NCBI RefSeq assembly: GCF_900566075.1
Contig: NZ_UPHU01000001.1
Coordinates: 1,922,001-1,986,000 of the forward strand
Direction of reading: 5' to 3'
Length of the DNA stretch: 64,000 bases
Source of the DNA: Mycobacterium pseudokansasii
GTDB taxonomy: Bacteria > Actinomycetota > Actinomycetes > Mycobacteriales > Mycobacteriaceae
The first letter of the stretch is position 1. The number at the start of each line of letters is the position of its first letter. This document shows, in pieces, positions 49,201-56,936 of this stretch. The notes under the pieces were generated by a model that saw only the letters and a program-made list of their open reading frames with translations, searched no databases and had not been told where the DNA came from. A program made the position numbers and the translations under genes.

Positions 49201-49624
49201 GCTGCGCTATGACCGCGCATACACCGGGTACATCCCGATCATCGGGGCGCCCTGGCTACCCGACCTCGTCCGGCGCAGCCCGTGGGGTGAAATGTTCCAA
49301 TCCGCTGGTCAAGGTTCAAGGGGTCCAAGCAAATTCCGCACCGAGCTGATGTCGGTGCCGCAAGATGAATGGCCCGCCCGACTGCGGCGTCTGATAGTCG
49401 AGCAGGCTAGCGTGATCCTGCGTCGCACAGTCGACGCCGACCGCCCATTCCTCGAGTACGGCCTGGACTCATTGGGCATGCTCGAAATGCGTACTCACAT
49501 TGAAGCCGAGGCCGGGATCCGCCTGTCTCCCAAGGTCATCGCGACGCACAACACCGCGCGCGCGTTGGCCCAGCACCTGGCGGACACGCTGGCCCAGGAA
49601 GAAGCGGCGACGCCGGCGGCATAA
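43289..49624 (+). CDS. mas: Mycocerosic acid synthase
   Basis: 2111 residues, identical in length to M. tuberculosis Mas; ATG 43289 ([20 protein letters not shown]). Iterative type I PKS: KS (Cys177 in DTACSSGL), AT (Ser635 in GHSLGE; VASHSP instead of HAFHS, as expected for methylmalonyl-CoA), DH (His941 in [13 protein letters not shown]), ER ([11 protein letters not shown] near 1565), KR ([11 protein letters not shown] near 1768), ACP (Ser2061 in YGLDSLGM). An Ala/Pro/Glu-rich linker of PA repeats follows KS. It builds the multimethyl-branched mycocerosates that PapA5 esterifies to phthiocerols. Opposite in strand to papA5; two extra genes lie between them here. Confidence 0.96.
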   Translation: METRVTPIAVIGMGCRLPGGIDSPEKLWESLLRGDDLVTEIPPDRWEADDYYDPEPGVPGRTVSRWGAFLDDVAGFDAEFFGISEREAISIDPQHRLLLETSWEAIEHAGLDPASLAGSSTAVFTGLTHEDYLVVTHGASGLASPYVVTGLNNSVASGRIAYALGLHGPALTFDTACSSGLMAVHLACRSLHDGESDLALAGGCAVLLEPHASVAASGQGMLSPTGRCHSFDADADGFVRSEGCAVVLLKRLPDALRDGNRILAVVRGTATNQDGRTETLTMPSEDAQVAVYRAALAAAGVEAETVGAVEAHGTGTPIGDPIEYRGLARVYGTGTRCALGSAKSNMGHSTAAAGAVGLIKAILSMQHGVVPPLLHFNRLPDELAGIETGLFVPQTATSWPNGDDHAPKRVAVSSFGMSGTNVHAILEQAPAQAPEQEPAQAPADAFAAVSAPALEAGEPLLFPISSSSTEGLRQTARRLAEWVEDHQDCVAPSDVAYTLARRRAHRPVRTAVVASGLPELVQGLREVADGEIPYEAAVGQGDRGPVWVFSGQGSQWAAMGVDLLASEPVFAATIAALEPVIAEESGFSVTEAMTAPETVTGIDKVQPTIFAMQTALAATMEQSYGVRPGAVVGHSLGEAAAAVAAGALSLEDGARVICRRSKLMCRISGAGAMASVELPAKQVNSELMARGIDDVAVSVVASPQSTVIGGATETVRDLVARWEQRDVMAREVAVDVASHSPQVDPILDDLAAALADLKPMTPKVPYYSATLFDPRERPVCDGRYWVDNLRNTVQFAAAVQAALEDGYRVFAELSPHPLLTRAVDQTARSLDMSAAALAGMRREQPLPLGLCGLLTDLHSAGAAVDFSVLYPTGQLVDTPLPAWTHPHLFIEGEGQEQRAQGACTITVHPLLGSHVRLTEQPERHVWQADIGTATLSWLSDHQVHNVAALPGAAYCEMAVAAAGEVFGEASEVRDIAFEQMLLLDEQTPIDAIASVDAPGVVNFAVASNQDGESTRHATATLHAAEDDSLPPAYDITALLAAHPSSVNGAEMRESFAKRGVQLGSAFSGLATAHAAEAGAGTVLAEVGLPASIRFQQGAYRVHPALLDACFQSVGAGVDAAGSGGLLLPLGVRSLRIYGPTRNARYCYTRLTRAGVTGGEADLDVLDEHGTVLLAVRGLHMGTGTSESAERNRVLSERLLTLAWQQRNLPEAAEAEAGSWLLIDTSDGADMLTSTLTDALKTHGPQGTECTTLHLPREAEAATTLEKLGSQLRARANDGVVILCGPRGGEPGEESLLEGREQVRHLVRIIRELAELEGELPRLFVVTRQAQLVRSDDQANLEQAGLRGLLRVIGSEQPLLRTTHIDVDEHTEVEKVAQQLLGGSDEDETAWRDGEWYVARLCPSPLSHDERQTTIVDHERDSVRLQVRTPGDLQTLELAACDRVPPGPGQIEVAVTHSSINFADVLIAFGKFPIIDDREPQLGMDFVGVVTAVGEGVAGHQVGDRVGGFSEGGCWRNFLTCNANLAVTLPPGLADEQAIAAATANATAWYGLHDLAGIKAGDKVLIHSATGGVGQAAISIARAAGAEIFATAGNPRKRAMLHDMGIEHVYDSRSVEFADQIRRDTDGYGVDIVLNSLTGAAQRAGLELLAFGGRFVEIGKADVYGNTRLGLYPFRRGLTFYYLDLALMSVLQPDRVRELLTTVFKLTADGVLTAPECTHYPLADAANAIRAMSNAEHTGKLLLDMPRSGRSSAVVSPEQVPVFRRDGAYIITGGLGGLGLFFASKLAAAGCGRIVLTARSQPNPKARQAIESLRAAGADIVVECGNIAEPETGDRLVSVATATGLPVRGVLHSAAVVEDATLTNITDELIDRDWSPKVFGSWNLHRAMSGQPLDWFCLFSSGAALLGSPGQGAYAAANSWVDAFAHWRRAQGLPVCAIAWGAWAEVGRATFLAEGGEVMITPDEGAYAFETLLRYDRAYTGYIPIIGAPWLPDLVRRSPWGEMFQSAGQGSRGPSKFRTELMSVPQDEWPARLRRLIVEQASVILRRTVDADRPFLEYGLDSLGMLEMRTHIEAEAGIRLSPKVIATHNTARALAQHLADTLAQEEAATPAA

Positions 49625-49642
49625 CGGCCGGAGCTTGGTTGG

Positions 49643-49672
49643 CCCGGGGGGCGACTCGGTAGTCGTCCCCGG
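49643..49672 (+). terminator. Hairpin terminator after mas
   Basis: CCCGGGGGGCGAC (49643-49655) and GTCGTCCCCGG (49662-49672) pair with one wobble/bulge around a six-base loop (TCGGTA), starting 19 bases after the mas TAA. Strong GC stem, no T-tract. Confidence 0.5.
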
Positions 49673-49885
49673 CGCCTGCCATCGGTCCGTCAAAATTGTT
49701 GGCGGACAACATTGTCGGAGGACGCTCCATGGCGCTGATCGCGGGCGCGCGCGACGTCACCGCCGAGAGGCGGCGCTGTCACCGCGACGCAGCATCAGCG
49801 GTTTCGATGATGAGGCCTGGATCAGCCTCTGGTTCAACGGTATCCCGCAGGACGCCTGCGGTCGGTCAATGTCTCTGACGCCGCC

Positions 49886-50695
49886 TCAGGCTTTGGCTAG
49901 GCAGTAGACGCGATAAGAGAATCCCCAGCTTTTCAGGGGATGTGTGGTCTTGCCATCCACTGCGAAAAGCTTTGCGTATAGGCCCCGTAGCAGCCGCGGC
50001 GTATTGCGATCGTAAAGCTCCTTCAGTGACGGCGACAGTTTCTCGTATCCGCGCAGGATCTCATCATTGACCTCGGTCTGCGCAACGATTCGCATCGGCG
50101 CGTTGGCCAGCGCCGTCTCCCAGGCGGCGATGCCAAACGGGAGCCGGAAATCGGTGTACAGGAAATGGCCTCCCGGACGCAGGACCCGCGCCACTTCGCC
50201 GAGGAAACGGGCGAAATCCGGGTAGTAGAGCGAGGATTCGATGTTGATCACGGCGTCGAACGATTCGTCGGCGAATGGCAGGTTCTGGGCATCGCCCTGC
50301 ACGAAATCGAGGCCGCGAACATGGTGTTTCTTCTGGCAAAACGCAATGCCGGCCGGGTTCAGGTCCAATCCGGTGTAGGACGCCGGGTGCAGGGTACGCG
50401 TGAGGTATGAGGCTCCGCCGCCGTGACCGGCACCCACCTCCAGCACCCGTTTGCCGGTGAGATCCACCTGGGTCGCAACACGGTGGTAAAGCTGGATGGA
50501 GTACCGGTCGGGCTCGTCAGAGGGCTCCAGCGGTATCGCCATCGGTGGATCCTCTTCATAGCCCATGTTGAGGAACACCAGCTCATCGGTGGCGACGCGC
50601 TTGGTGAAGGAGGGGTAAATATACTTCTGGGCCTTCTGATTCAGCTTCCAGCCGACCGGAAGAACCACGTCGTACACGCGGTCTTTGAGTGCCAT
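49886..50695 (-). CDS. SAM-dependent methyltransferase, Rv2952/Mtf-Rmt family paralogue
   Basis: 269 residues, ATG 50695 (MALKDRVYDVVLPVGWKLNQ). Same fold and motifs as the Rv2952 orthologue at 18876: [59 protein letters not shown], but a divergent C-terminus (SWGFSYRVYCLAKA). The family also includes glycopeptidolipid rhamnose O-methyltransferases of other mycobacteria. M. tuberculosis has nothing at this place between mas and papA5. Because the phthiotriol methylation is covered by 18876-19712, a sugar O-methyltransferase role is more likely, possibly together with the Rv2959c-type gene upstream on the same strand. Not proven. Confidence 0.8.
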   Translation of the reverse strand: MALKDRVYDVVLPVGWKLNQKAQKYIYPSFTKRVATDELVFLNMGYEEDPPMAIPLEPSDEPDRYSIQLYHRVATQVDLTGKRVLEVGAGHGGGASYLTRTLHPASYTGLDLNPAGIAFCQKKHHVRGLDFVQGDAQNLPFADESFDAVINIESSLYYPDFARFLGEVARVLRPGGHFLYTDFRLPFGIAAWETALANAPMRIVAQTEVNDEILRGYEKLSPSLKELYDRNTPRLLRGLYAKLFAVDGKTTHPLKSWGFSYRVYCLAKA

Positions 50696-50790
50696 ATGCG
50701 GAGTATGACAGGCTGCAGGTCAAGGTCCAAATGGTCAGCTCGATGACCGCCAGAGCGGTCTGCCACGCCGCCGCCGCTGTGTCCGATACT

Positions 50791-50826
50791 GATACCACCG
50801 ATACCGCTGATACTGCTGATACCGCC
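50791..50826. repeat. Minisatellite, four 9-bp units
   Basis: GATACCACC, GATACCGCT, GATACTGCT, GATACCGCC in tandem, preceded by a partial GATACT unit. Short enough to vary in copy number between strains. Confidence 0.7.
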
Positions 50827-51002
50827 GCCCTTGAACGGTTGGCGCAACGGCGGCTGATTACGTCAGCCGCACGCGTCAGCGGGGCTCCGGGCTGTCTGCG
50901 CCGCGCGTTGTGGGCGACAAACTCGTTGCGCCCGTGAGGGTGTCACTGTGAGACGGGCGGAGTGCTTACCGGCTCTATACAGCGCTTGTCAAGCTACGCG
51001 AC

Positions 51003-51031
51003 GGCAGGTTGATGCATGCGATCAACCTGCC
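51003..51031 (-). terminator. Perfect 11-bp hairpin between methyltransferase genes
   Basis: GGCAGGTTGAT (51003-51013) and ATCAACCTGCC (51021-51031) around GCATGCG. It lies about 300 bases downstream of the Rv2959c-type gene and about 300 upstream of the next gene in the direction of transcription, so it could end the first transcript or be an operator or attenuator for the second. Confidence 0.4.
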
Positions 51032-51335
51032 TGGCCGCGCACCGATCTGACCGCACCGCCAAGCCACGGCTCGTCGGCCGGACGATGCCGGGGCGGTCGG
51101 CCGGTCGGTCGGTCAGCCGCTGACCGACCATGTCGGGGGCATCCGGCTGGCGCGCCCAGAGTCGTCGAGAATGACCACAGCGTCATTGTCGACCGTACGA
51201 TGAACCCGCAAAAATATTCGGCAACAGTGCAATTGGCATCCGCGGCCGAACCGATCAGCCGCCGCGCGGGTCGCTCGCTTGCCCGACTCCTGCCGCGCAT
51301 CCGGCCCGGTTATCCAATTCTGGTTGGCTGACGGC

Positions 51336-52058
51336 TCAGTTGCGGATCAAGAACCCGTTAGGAGCAGATGTCCAGCCGAACTTGTTCTCCCGCGCCACGT
51401 CATGCTTGTAATCGTTTGGGAATTCACGCTCGTAAGCCTCGATGGCCTCATATGGGCCGGGTCCGAATCCCGGGAGGACGGGATGCCCGTTGATGTCGGA
51501 GTCTTCGACTACCAGGTAGTCGCCGGAGGAGAGTAGGGGCCGCAGCAGTTTCATCTCGGCCAGTACGTGATCCATGGAGTGGTCGCTGTCCAGGATGGCG
51601 AAGATACTGCCGCGGTAATCGCCTTTGAGTCGTTCGATGTGCTCGGCGACGGCTGGGACAGTGGATGAGGACTCAATGAACAGAATGTCAGGATCCTGCA
51701 GGGCCATTGGATCGAGGGCCTTGTGTGAGATGTCCACGGAAACCACCTTGAACGGTTGGCCGGTGTGTCTCATGACGTTCGCGAAGAACAGTGCCGAACC
51801 GCCGTAGCGGCTGCCGAACTCGATGACCAGCGAGGGCTTCAAGTCGAACAGGATCTCCTGGTAATTCCACATATCGCTCACGGACTTCCAGCATTGGACG
51901 CCCAACCACGTAGTCTGATTCCACACCAAGTTGCTGTAGTACCACTTATGGTATTCTTCCGCCGCCGAGCCGGTCGGTCGGTAAATCAGTTGGGCCACAG
52001 CGCTCGTGAGCTTCCGCAAAACGTCCATCAGTCGCATGAATGCGTCCGCCACGTCCAT
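51336..52058 (-). CDS. Rhamnosyl O-methyltransferase, Rv2959c orthologue (relocated)
   Basis: 240 residues, ATG 52058 with GGAGAT upstream. It matches Rv2959c strongly: AEEYHKWYYSNLVWNQTTW, CWKSVSDMWNYQEILFDLKP, VIEFGSRYGGSALFFANVM (SAM site), FAILDSDHSMDHVLAEMKLL, DYLVVEDSDINGHPVLPGFG, and an identical C-terminal EREFPNDYKHD region. It belongs to the CmcI/cephalosporin hydroxylase-like fold. Rv2959c methylates O-2 of the first rhamnose of PGL. In M. tuberculosis it sits next to Rv2958c; here it is some 47 kb away from the Rv2962c/Rv2958c-like pair, between papA5 and mas. Confidence 0.92.
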   Translation of the reverse strand: MDVADAFMRLMDVLRKLTSAVAQLIYRPTGSAAEEYHKWYYSNLVWNQTTWLGVQCWKSVSDMWNYQEILFDLKPSLVIEFGSRYGGSALFFANVMRHTGQPFKVVSVDISHKALDPMALQDPDILFIESSSTVPAVAEHIERLKGDYRGSIFAILDSDHSMDHVLAEMKLLRPLLSSGDYLVVEDSDINGHPVLPGFGPGPYEAIEAYEREFPNDYKHDVARENKFGWTSAPNGFLIRN

Positions 52059-52938
52059 CCTGTCATCTCCTCACTAGCCAGTCCGTAGTTATTGAAGTAT
52101 TGGCCATTTGGCCAGTCGCTGAACGGAACCGATGGTGTCAGCGCGGACTCGAGTATGGCCGTGGCGATCCTCAGTCCCGCATGTTGTCAACCTAGTTGGC
52201 TCCGTGGGTTGCCTCTCTCCGGCTCAGTACCAGGTCAGCGTGACCCGGCCCACCGGCTCAACATGTTGTGAGGCGGCCACTGCACCGCAGGATCGTAGCA
52301 GATGCCCGCATTCGTTGGTACGACGATTGGCGGTAAATTCGGGCTAATGCGATTGGCGTTGGCCCTTTTCCAAGTTGGCGAACACGCCCGTCCTGTAAAT
52401 GAAACTGAGCTTTCTTCTGATCATCGTCCCGGTGGAGAATCCGCGGAAAGCGTCGGTGTGATGTCGCGCGCTGAACGCCGTTATGGCGCGCCCGACTTTT
52501 TGGCACACCAGACAAGGTTCCAAGGATGTTGCGATGCAGGGCATCCATTCGCCGGTGGAGCCGTGGTGGTCGGAGAACACCTCCTCCAGCCCGACGAGGT
52601 ACGCCGGGGCGGATCGACTCGATCGGTCCGTCCATCGGGTGTTTGCCGGCCGCCGTTGACAGAAAGTGGGCCGCAATGATCTTCGCGACGACCGTCTCCT
52701 CCTCACTCAGCTCGACACCATCGCCGCCGGCAGCATCACCGCGTCCGCCGATCTCCTGTGTCCGACTGGCAAAGAGTTGGTCGACAAATCCTCGGACTGG
52801 CCCAATGAAGCAGATCAAGCGCTGAACCGACGTGGTCGGCAAACCGGTTATCCGGCAACGCCGGCGCTACCCGCATCACCCACGCGATGCCAGCCCCCAG
52901 CCTGGTTGGCGAATTGCTCTGCAGCGGTTGACATCCGG
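52059..52938. other. 880-base region without an intact gene
   Basis: No complete gene can be supported. A minus-strand segment (52344-52842) looks like a broken coding sequence and is listed separately. The remainder, including 52059-52300, shows nothing recognisable. Confidence 0.45.
52344..52842 (-). pseudogene. Possible frameshifted gene remnant upstream of the Rv2959c orthologue
   Basis: Two overlapping minus frames each look protein-like over different parts: the first half reads VELSEEETVVAKIIAAHFLS ... HPMDGPIES, and the second continues in another frame as PAYLVGLEEVFSDHHGSTGE ... TMIRRKLSFIYRTGVF. Joining them near 52620 would give one continuous polypeptide of about 165 residues. 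No family recognised. It could also be chance open frames. Confidence 0.28.
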
Positions 52939-54198
52939 TTATTCCATGACCCAGCCATACTCGGAGGGAACAGTGCACAGCATGGAACGTATCATCTCGA
53001 GGGACTTTTCCGGTTCCGCTAGGTGCCCATGATGCTCGATGATCAGTTGCCCATCGTAGACGCCACAGGAATACAGATCGAGAGGCACGCTAATGGAGCA
53101 ATAGAACTGGCCCCGAATGTCTTTCAGCTCAAGACCCGGCGGTGTGCGCATGGTTGGGAACGCGGTGGCGTCAGTGCAGAAGACAAGTGGCGGCAGCCCG
53201 GCCGGAGTCCCTTCGAATGCTGTGCCGAAGTGGAGCCCCGACTGCTGGATCACACCATTGGCCAAATCAGCGCGCAGGGTGGCAACGATATCGCTTGCGA
53301 GATCTACGATGTCGGTATCCGGCCTGATCTCTGCAAGGTAGGAGGCCGCCCCGAGCAGGTTGGTGCTTTCGGTCGGAGCCACCGGCGGCGCAAGAAGATA
53401 CCGTAAGTCGACGGGGTAGACGTAGGGAATCGGTACGTGCGGCGTATTGCGGAGTTGCCACTCGGTCAGCAGGATCGCCGCCGCGACCACGGCGTTGATA
53501 CTGAGTCGATGCTCACGGCCGAACGCCACCAGGTCCGACGTCTCGAGCTTGGAGAGCAGCAGCCTGGTGACTGGAACAGCTTGGGGCGATCCAGGATCGG
53601 CGACGACAGCCGCCTTGGTGGTGTCAGGGAGCTCATAGGCGAACATCACCGGCATGAAACGCTCGGCTCCCGATAGCCCCTGCTTCTTGACGCCCCGCTG
53701 TTCGAGCAGGATCTCCATGGGCAGCGGCGCGGACTGCGGGATTATCGGACCCGGATCACCAGTCGTTACCGCGTCGGTGTACCGGGAGAACAGCTCGTCG
53801 ACGAGAGCGGCCCCGTGGTGACCGTCGGCCATGCTGTGATGGACATATAGCGTCAGCTCGGCCCCGCCCTCGTTGAGCGTCAGCCGCGAATCCATCAAGG
53901 ACACGCTCTGGTCGAGCCGGACTTGCGAGTCTCTCGAAGACGCCCCGTTGGTGCCGTCGACTACACAGATCCCGGAGTGCAGCATGTCGTCGGCAACCAG
54001 ATTCCAACCGCCATCGGGACTTGGCTCGAGGTGGCCCGCCAAGACCGGGTGGGCCTCGAGGAGGGCATCGAAAGCATCCGACAGCGCGTCGACATCGACA
54101 GCGCCGCGCAGCTGGATTGTCATCGAAGTGAAAACTTCGTATTGCGCGAAGATTTCCTCACTGTGTGACAGCTTTCGAATCACGGATCCGGAAAACAC
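52939..54198 (-). CDS. papA5: Phthiocerol/phthiodiolone dimycocerosyl transferase PapA5
   Basis: 419 residues, ATG 54198 (MFSGSVIRKLSHSEEIFAQY). Condensation-fold acyltransferase with HHSMADG (catalytic His121, Asp125). Characteristic TMTIQ-type N-terminal region, VPIPYVYPVDLRYLLAPPVA, QSGLHFGTAFEGTPAGLPPL and GQFYCSISVPLDLYSC match PapA5. It transfers mycocerosates from Mas onto the two hydroxyls of (phenol)phthiocerol, finishing DIM/PGL. Lies 47 bases downstream of drrC on the same strand, closing the ppsDE-drrABC-papA5 transcription unit. Confidence 0.95.
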   Translation of the reverse strand: MFSGSVIRKLSHSEEIFAQYEVFTSMTIQLRGAVDVDALSDAFDALLEAHPVLAGHLEPSPDGGWNLVADDMLHSGICVVDGTNGASSRDSQVRLDQSVSLMDSRLTLNEGGAELTLYVHHSMADGHHGAALVDELFSRYTDAVTTGDPGPIIPQSAPLPMEILLEQRGVKKQGLSGAERFMPVMFAYELPDTTKAAVVADPGSPQAVPVTRLLLSKLETSDLVAFGREHRLSINAVVAAAILLTEWQLRNTPHVPIPYVYPVDLRYLLAPPVAPTESTNLLGAASYLAEIRPDTDIVDLASDIVATLRADLANGVIQQSGLHFGTAFEGTPAGLPPLVFCTDATAFPTMRTPPGLELKDIRGQFYCSISVPLDLYSCGVYDGQLIIEHHGHLAEPEKSLEMIRSMLCTVPSEYGWVME

Positions 54199-54245
54199 CT
54201 CGAGACCCCCTACTGGTCATTGCATGCCGGCCAGCGCATGCTCGG

Positions 54246-55076
54246 TCAGTGCGTGCTGGCCCGTCGATAGCCGATGGCCATGGGTACCGCGCATGCGACG
54301 CAAATGCCTATGGTCCACAACAGCATCCCGATCATTGGAGATAGGACCGGACCGCCCATCGCATATCCGCGCATCGCCGCGATGGCAAAGCTCACTGGCT
54401 GATGGGCGACGACCGGCTGAATCCAGCTTGGATATGAATTGAGCGGTACCAGACCGGTGGAGAAGAAAATGGCGATTGCTTGGACCAGCTCGACGCCTTC
54501 AACCACTACTGTCTGCGCGGTGTAGAGCGCGACAGTGGTGACGATGGCGGCGATTGCGATGCCAAGTATCACCGGGACACTCACCCACATGAGGCTTGGG
54601 ATCACGCCCTGCCGAAACCGGAAACCCAAGACAACGCCCGTGCCCAGCATCACGAGTGTGGTGAACAGAGTCCGGATCGCGTTTGCCAGAATTCGAGCGA
54701 TCAGGCCCGATGCCCGGTGCACCGGCAGCACCCACAATCGGGAAAGCAAGCCCATGGAGCGCTCGCGCATCAGGTCTATCGCGACGAATGTTGAGCCGGT
54801 GATCGCGGCACCGATCGCAATGAGCGGAACAATGCTGTAGAGCCCGCTGTCGTGGGTCACCGCGTAAGCCAGGTTACCGAGCACGATGTTCAACACCACC
54901 ATGAACAGAATCGGCAACACGATCGCTCCGACGACGGTGACATAGTCACGGGCCCACCGAATGAGTAACCGTTTGGTCTGCAACAGAGTTTGCCCAATGA
55001 GCAGGCGAACAGAGTTCTCCGGGTCCTGCGAGCGCGCCGGCGCGAGCCCGACGTCCTGAGTTGTTATGGGCATCAT
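54246..55076 (-). CDS. drrC: ABC transporter permease DrrC
   Basis: 276 residues from ATG 55076 (MMPITTQDVGLAP), the length of M. tuberculosis DrrC; the frame is open further up inside drrB but that is not used. About six membrane helices (YVTVVGAIVLPILFMVVLNI first) in the ABC2 drug-exporter fold, ending IGYRRASTH. With DrrA and DrrB it is needed for translocation of DIM to the cell surface. The start overlaps the drrB stop (ATGA). Confidence 0.95.
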   Translation of the reverse strand: MMPITTQDVGLAPARSQDPENSVRLLIGQTLLQTKRLLIRWARDYVTVVGAIVLPILFMVVLNIVLGNLAYAVTHDSGLYSIVPLIAIGAAITGSTFVAIDLMRERSMGLLSRLWVLPVHRASGLIARILANAIRTLFTTLVMLGTGVVLGFRFRQGVIPSLMWVSVPVILGIAIAAIVTTVALYTAQTVVVEGVELVQAIAIFFSTGLVPLNSYPSWIQPVVAHQPVSFAIAAMRGYAMGGPVLSPMIGMLLWTIGICVACAVPMAIGYRRASTH

Positions 55077-55939
55077 CGCCGCCTGGACAAAACGACGACG
55101 GACATGGGCACCAAGAACAGCGTGAAACCGACGATCCACGCCAACGTCGGCGCCATGACAGGCCATGTCACCGGTAAGACTCTCTTGGTGGTATCACCGG
55201 CCAGCGCCCGCATCGCCTCAACGAATTGGGAGATCGGTTGGTTGCGGACAAACGGGTGGATCCACCGGGGAAACAGCCGCAACGGCATGAGGCCGACCGA
55301 CAATAATCCGAAGATCAAAATGGGCAAGGTCAGCAGGGGCAGCATGGCGTCGGGGTTCTTGGTAACGGTGCCAAGCAGGTCAGCGCCGAACGACAGCACG
55401 GCCCCGATCGCCAGCACCAATACGCAAAAGCCGACGATATAGAGGGCCCCGCGGTGGAACCGGAATCCGATCACGTAGCCGCACACCAGCGATACCGCCA
55501 AACCGATCGAGCACCGGTACACCGAGACCGTCGCGCGGGCAAGCACCGGCGTCACCGGGGCGATCGGCATCGAGCTAAACCGTCTATTGACACCCAGCAG
55601 CGAGTCGGTTGCCGCCCGGAAGCCCGACCCGATGGCGGCGAACGAGATGGCCTGCAGTGTGACCAATGGCGTGATGTATTGCCCTAGGTTACTGGCGACG
55701 CCGGAGCTTGCACCCCCGACGAAGTGGTTCCACGGTATGGCGAAGGGTATATAGAAGCCCACCATGAAAACCACCGGCGCGCCGGCGGTGGTGAATAGCT
55801 CGCCGATGCTCGTGCGCAAGAACAAGCGGCTGATCAGCACCCGCCATTGCCTAAGCGTCGACTGGTTTAGCTTCTCCACGGTCGGGCTGAACCCCAAGAC
55901 GGTCGGCGCTGGGGTTGGAACTGTGGCCGCGGCGCTCAT
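55073..55939 (-). CDS. drrB: ABC transporter permease DrrB
   Basis: 288 residues, ATG 55939 (MSAAATVPTPAPTVLGFSP). ABC2-type membrane protein with a cytoplasmic N-terminus, helices including FTTAGAPVVFMVGFYIPFAI and a C-terminal helix ending VVVLSRRR. Pairs with DrrC around DrrA. Its ATG overlaps the drrA TGA and its TGA overlaps the drrC ATG, giving tight translational coupling and equal output. Confidence 0.95.
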   Translation of the reverse strand: MSAAATVPTPAPTVLGFSPTVEKLNQSTLRQWRVLISRLFLRTSIGELFTTAGAPVVFMVGFYIPFAIPWNHFVGGASSGVASNLGQYITPLVTLQAISFAAIGSGFRAATDSLLGVNRRFSSMPIAPVTPVLARATVSVYRCSIGLAVSLVCGYVIGFRFHRGALYIVGFCVLVLAIGAVLSFGADLLGTVTKNPDAMLPLLTLPILIFGLLSVGLMPLRLFPRWIHPFVRNQPISQFVEAMRALAGDTTKRVLPVTWPVMAPTLAWIVGFTLFLVPMSVVVLSRRR

Positions 55940-56925
55940 CGCATGCCCGCCGAAGCCAGATGACTCAGCGACTCGCTGGGATCGGTTGTCATGGAAAGGA
56001 ATACGTCATCGAGCGACGGCCGGCGTAGCGCGATGTCGGCCAGCTCGATGTTCGCCTCGTCGATCCGGCGCGCGGCCTCGATCAAGGTGTGGGTGCCGCC
56101 TGGTGCCGGCATGGTGATCCGGTCCGACTCGGGTGTCAGAATGGCCCTGCTCTGCTCGGGCAACAGTGAACCGAGCGCAGCGACGATAGCGTTCAGGTCC
56201 TTGAGGTCTCGCGGCACGATTTCGCAGAATATGTCGCCGGCACGGTGCTTGAGCTCATTCGCGGTGCCCTCCGCGATGATCGTGCCGTGGTCGATCAAAA
56301 TGATCCGGTCGCTGAGCGCGTCGGCCTCCTCGAGATACTGCGTCGTCAACAAGGTGGCGACACCGAGCTTCTTGAAGCTGGCCACCAGGTCCCAAATAGC
56401 TTGCCGGCTTCTGGGGTCCAGCCCTGTGGTGGGCTCGTCGAGGAAAGCCACTTGCGGCTGAACCACCAATCCGCACGCGATGTCTATGCGCCGACGCATC
56501 CCGCCCGAATAGGTGCTCACCCGCCGCTTCGCGGCGTGCATGAGCCCAAATTGCTCGAGCAGTTCCTGCGACCTGCGACGTGCCGCGGACTTGCTCAGCC
56601 CGTATAGGCGACCGAACAACACCAGGTTCTGCTCACCGGTCAGCGCGTCGTCGACGGCCACCTGCTGTCCGGTGACCATGATCGAGCGGCGCACGCCGGC
56701 CGGATCGGAAACGACGTCGTGGCCGGCGACGGTCGCCGAGCCGCCATCCGGCCGGGTCAGCGTCGACAAGATGTCCACCATGGTGGTCTTGCCGGCTCCG
56801 TTGGGACCGAGCAGCCCGATCACTTCGCCGCGGCCCACTTCGAAACTGACGTCATCGAGGGCCACTACCGTGCCGAACGCCTTGTGAATCCCGCGGACCA
56901 CTACTGCCATGTCGTTGTTGCGCAT
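55936..56925 (-). CDS. drrA: ABC transporter ATP-binding protein DrrA
   Basis: 329 residues, ATG 56925 (MRNNDMAVVVRGIHKAFG) with AGGAGGA upstream. Walker A GPNGAGKTT near residue 40, Q-loop VTGQQV, signature YSGGMRRRIDIA, Walker B VAFLDEPTTGLD, H-loop TTQYLEEADALSDR. Energises the DrrBC exporter for DIM. Starts 11 bases after the ppsE stop. Confidence 0.96.
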   Translation of the reverse strand: MRNNDMAVVVRGIHKAFGTVVALDDVSFEVGRGEVIGLLGPNGAGKTTMVDILSTLTRPDGGSATVAGHDVVSDPAGVRRSIMVTGQQVAVDDALTGEQNLVLFGRLYGLSKSAARRRSQELLEQFGLMHAAKRRVSTYSGGMRRRIDIACGLVVQPQVAFLDEPTTGLDPRSRQAIWDLVASFKKLGVATLLTTQYLEEADALSDRIILIDHGTIIAEGTANELKHRAGDIFCEIVPRDLKDLNAIVAALGSLLPEQSRAILTPESDRITMPAPGGTHTLIEAARRIDEANIELADIALRRPSLDDVFLSMTTDPSESLSHLASAGMR

Positions 56926-56936
56926 TCCGATCCTCC

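Larger units (their letters stand above)
50696..51335. other. 640-base gap between the two minus-strand methyltransferases
   Basis: Holds a 9-bp tandem repeat (50791-50826) and a perfect hairpin (51003-51031), listed separately. A plus frame at 50689-50937 covers the repeats but overlaps the methyltransferase start and looks like low-complexity noise. No gene supported. Confidence 0.4.

Noticed and set aside
50689-50937. 82-codon plus-strand frame covering the DTA-coding minisatellite
   Set aside because: Overlaps the start of the opposite methyltransferase and consists largely of low-complexity repeat translation.
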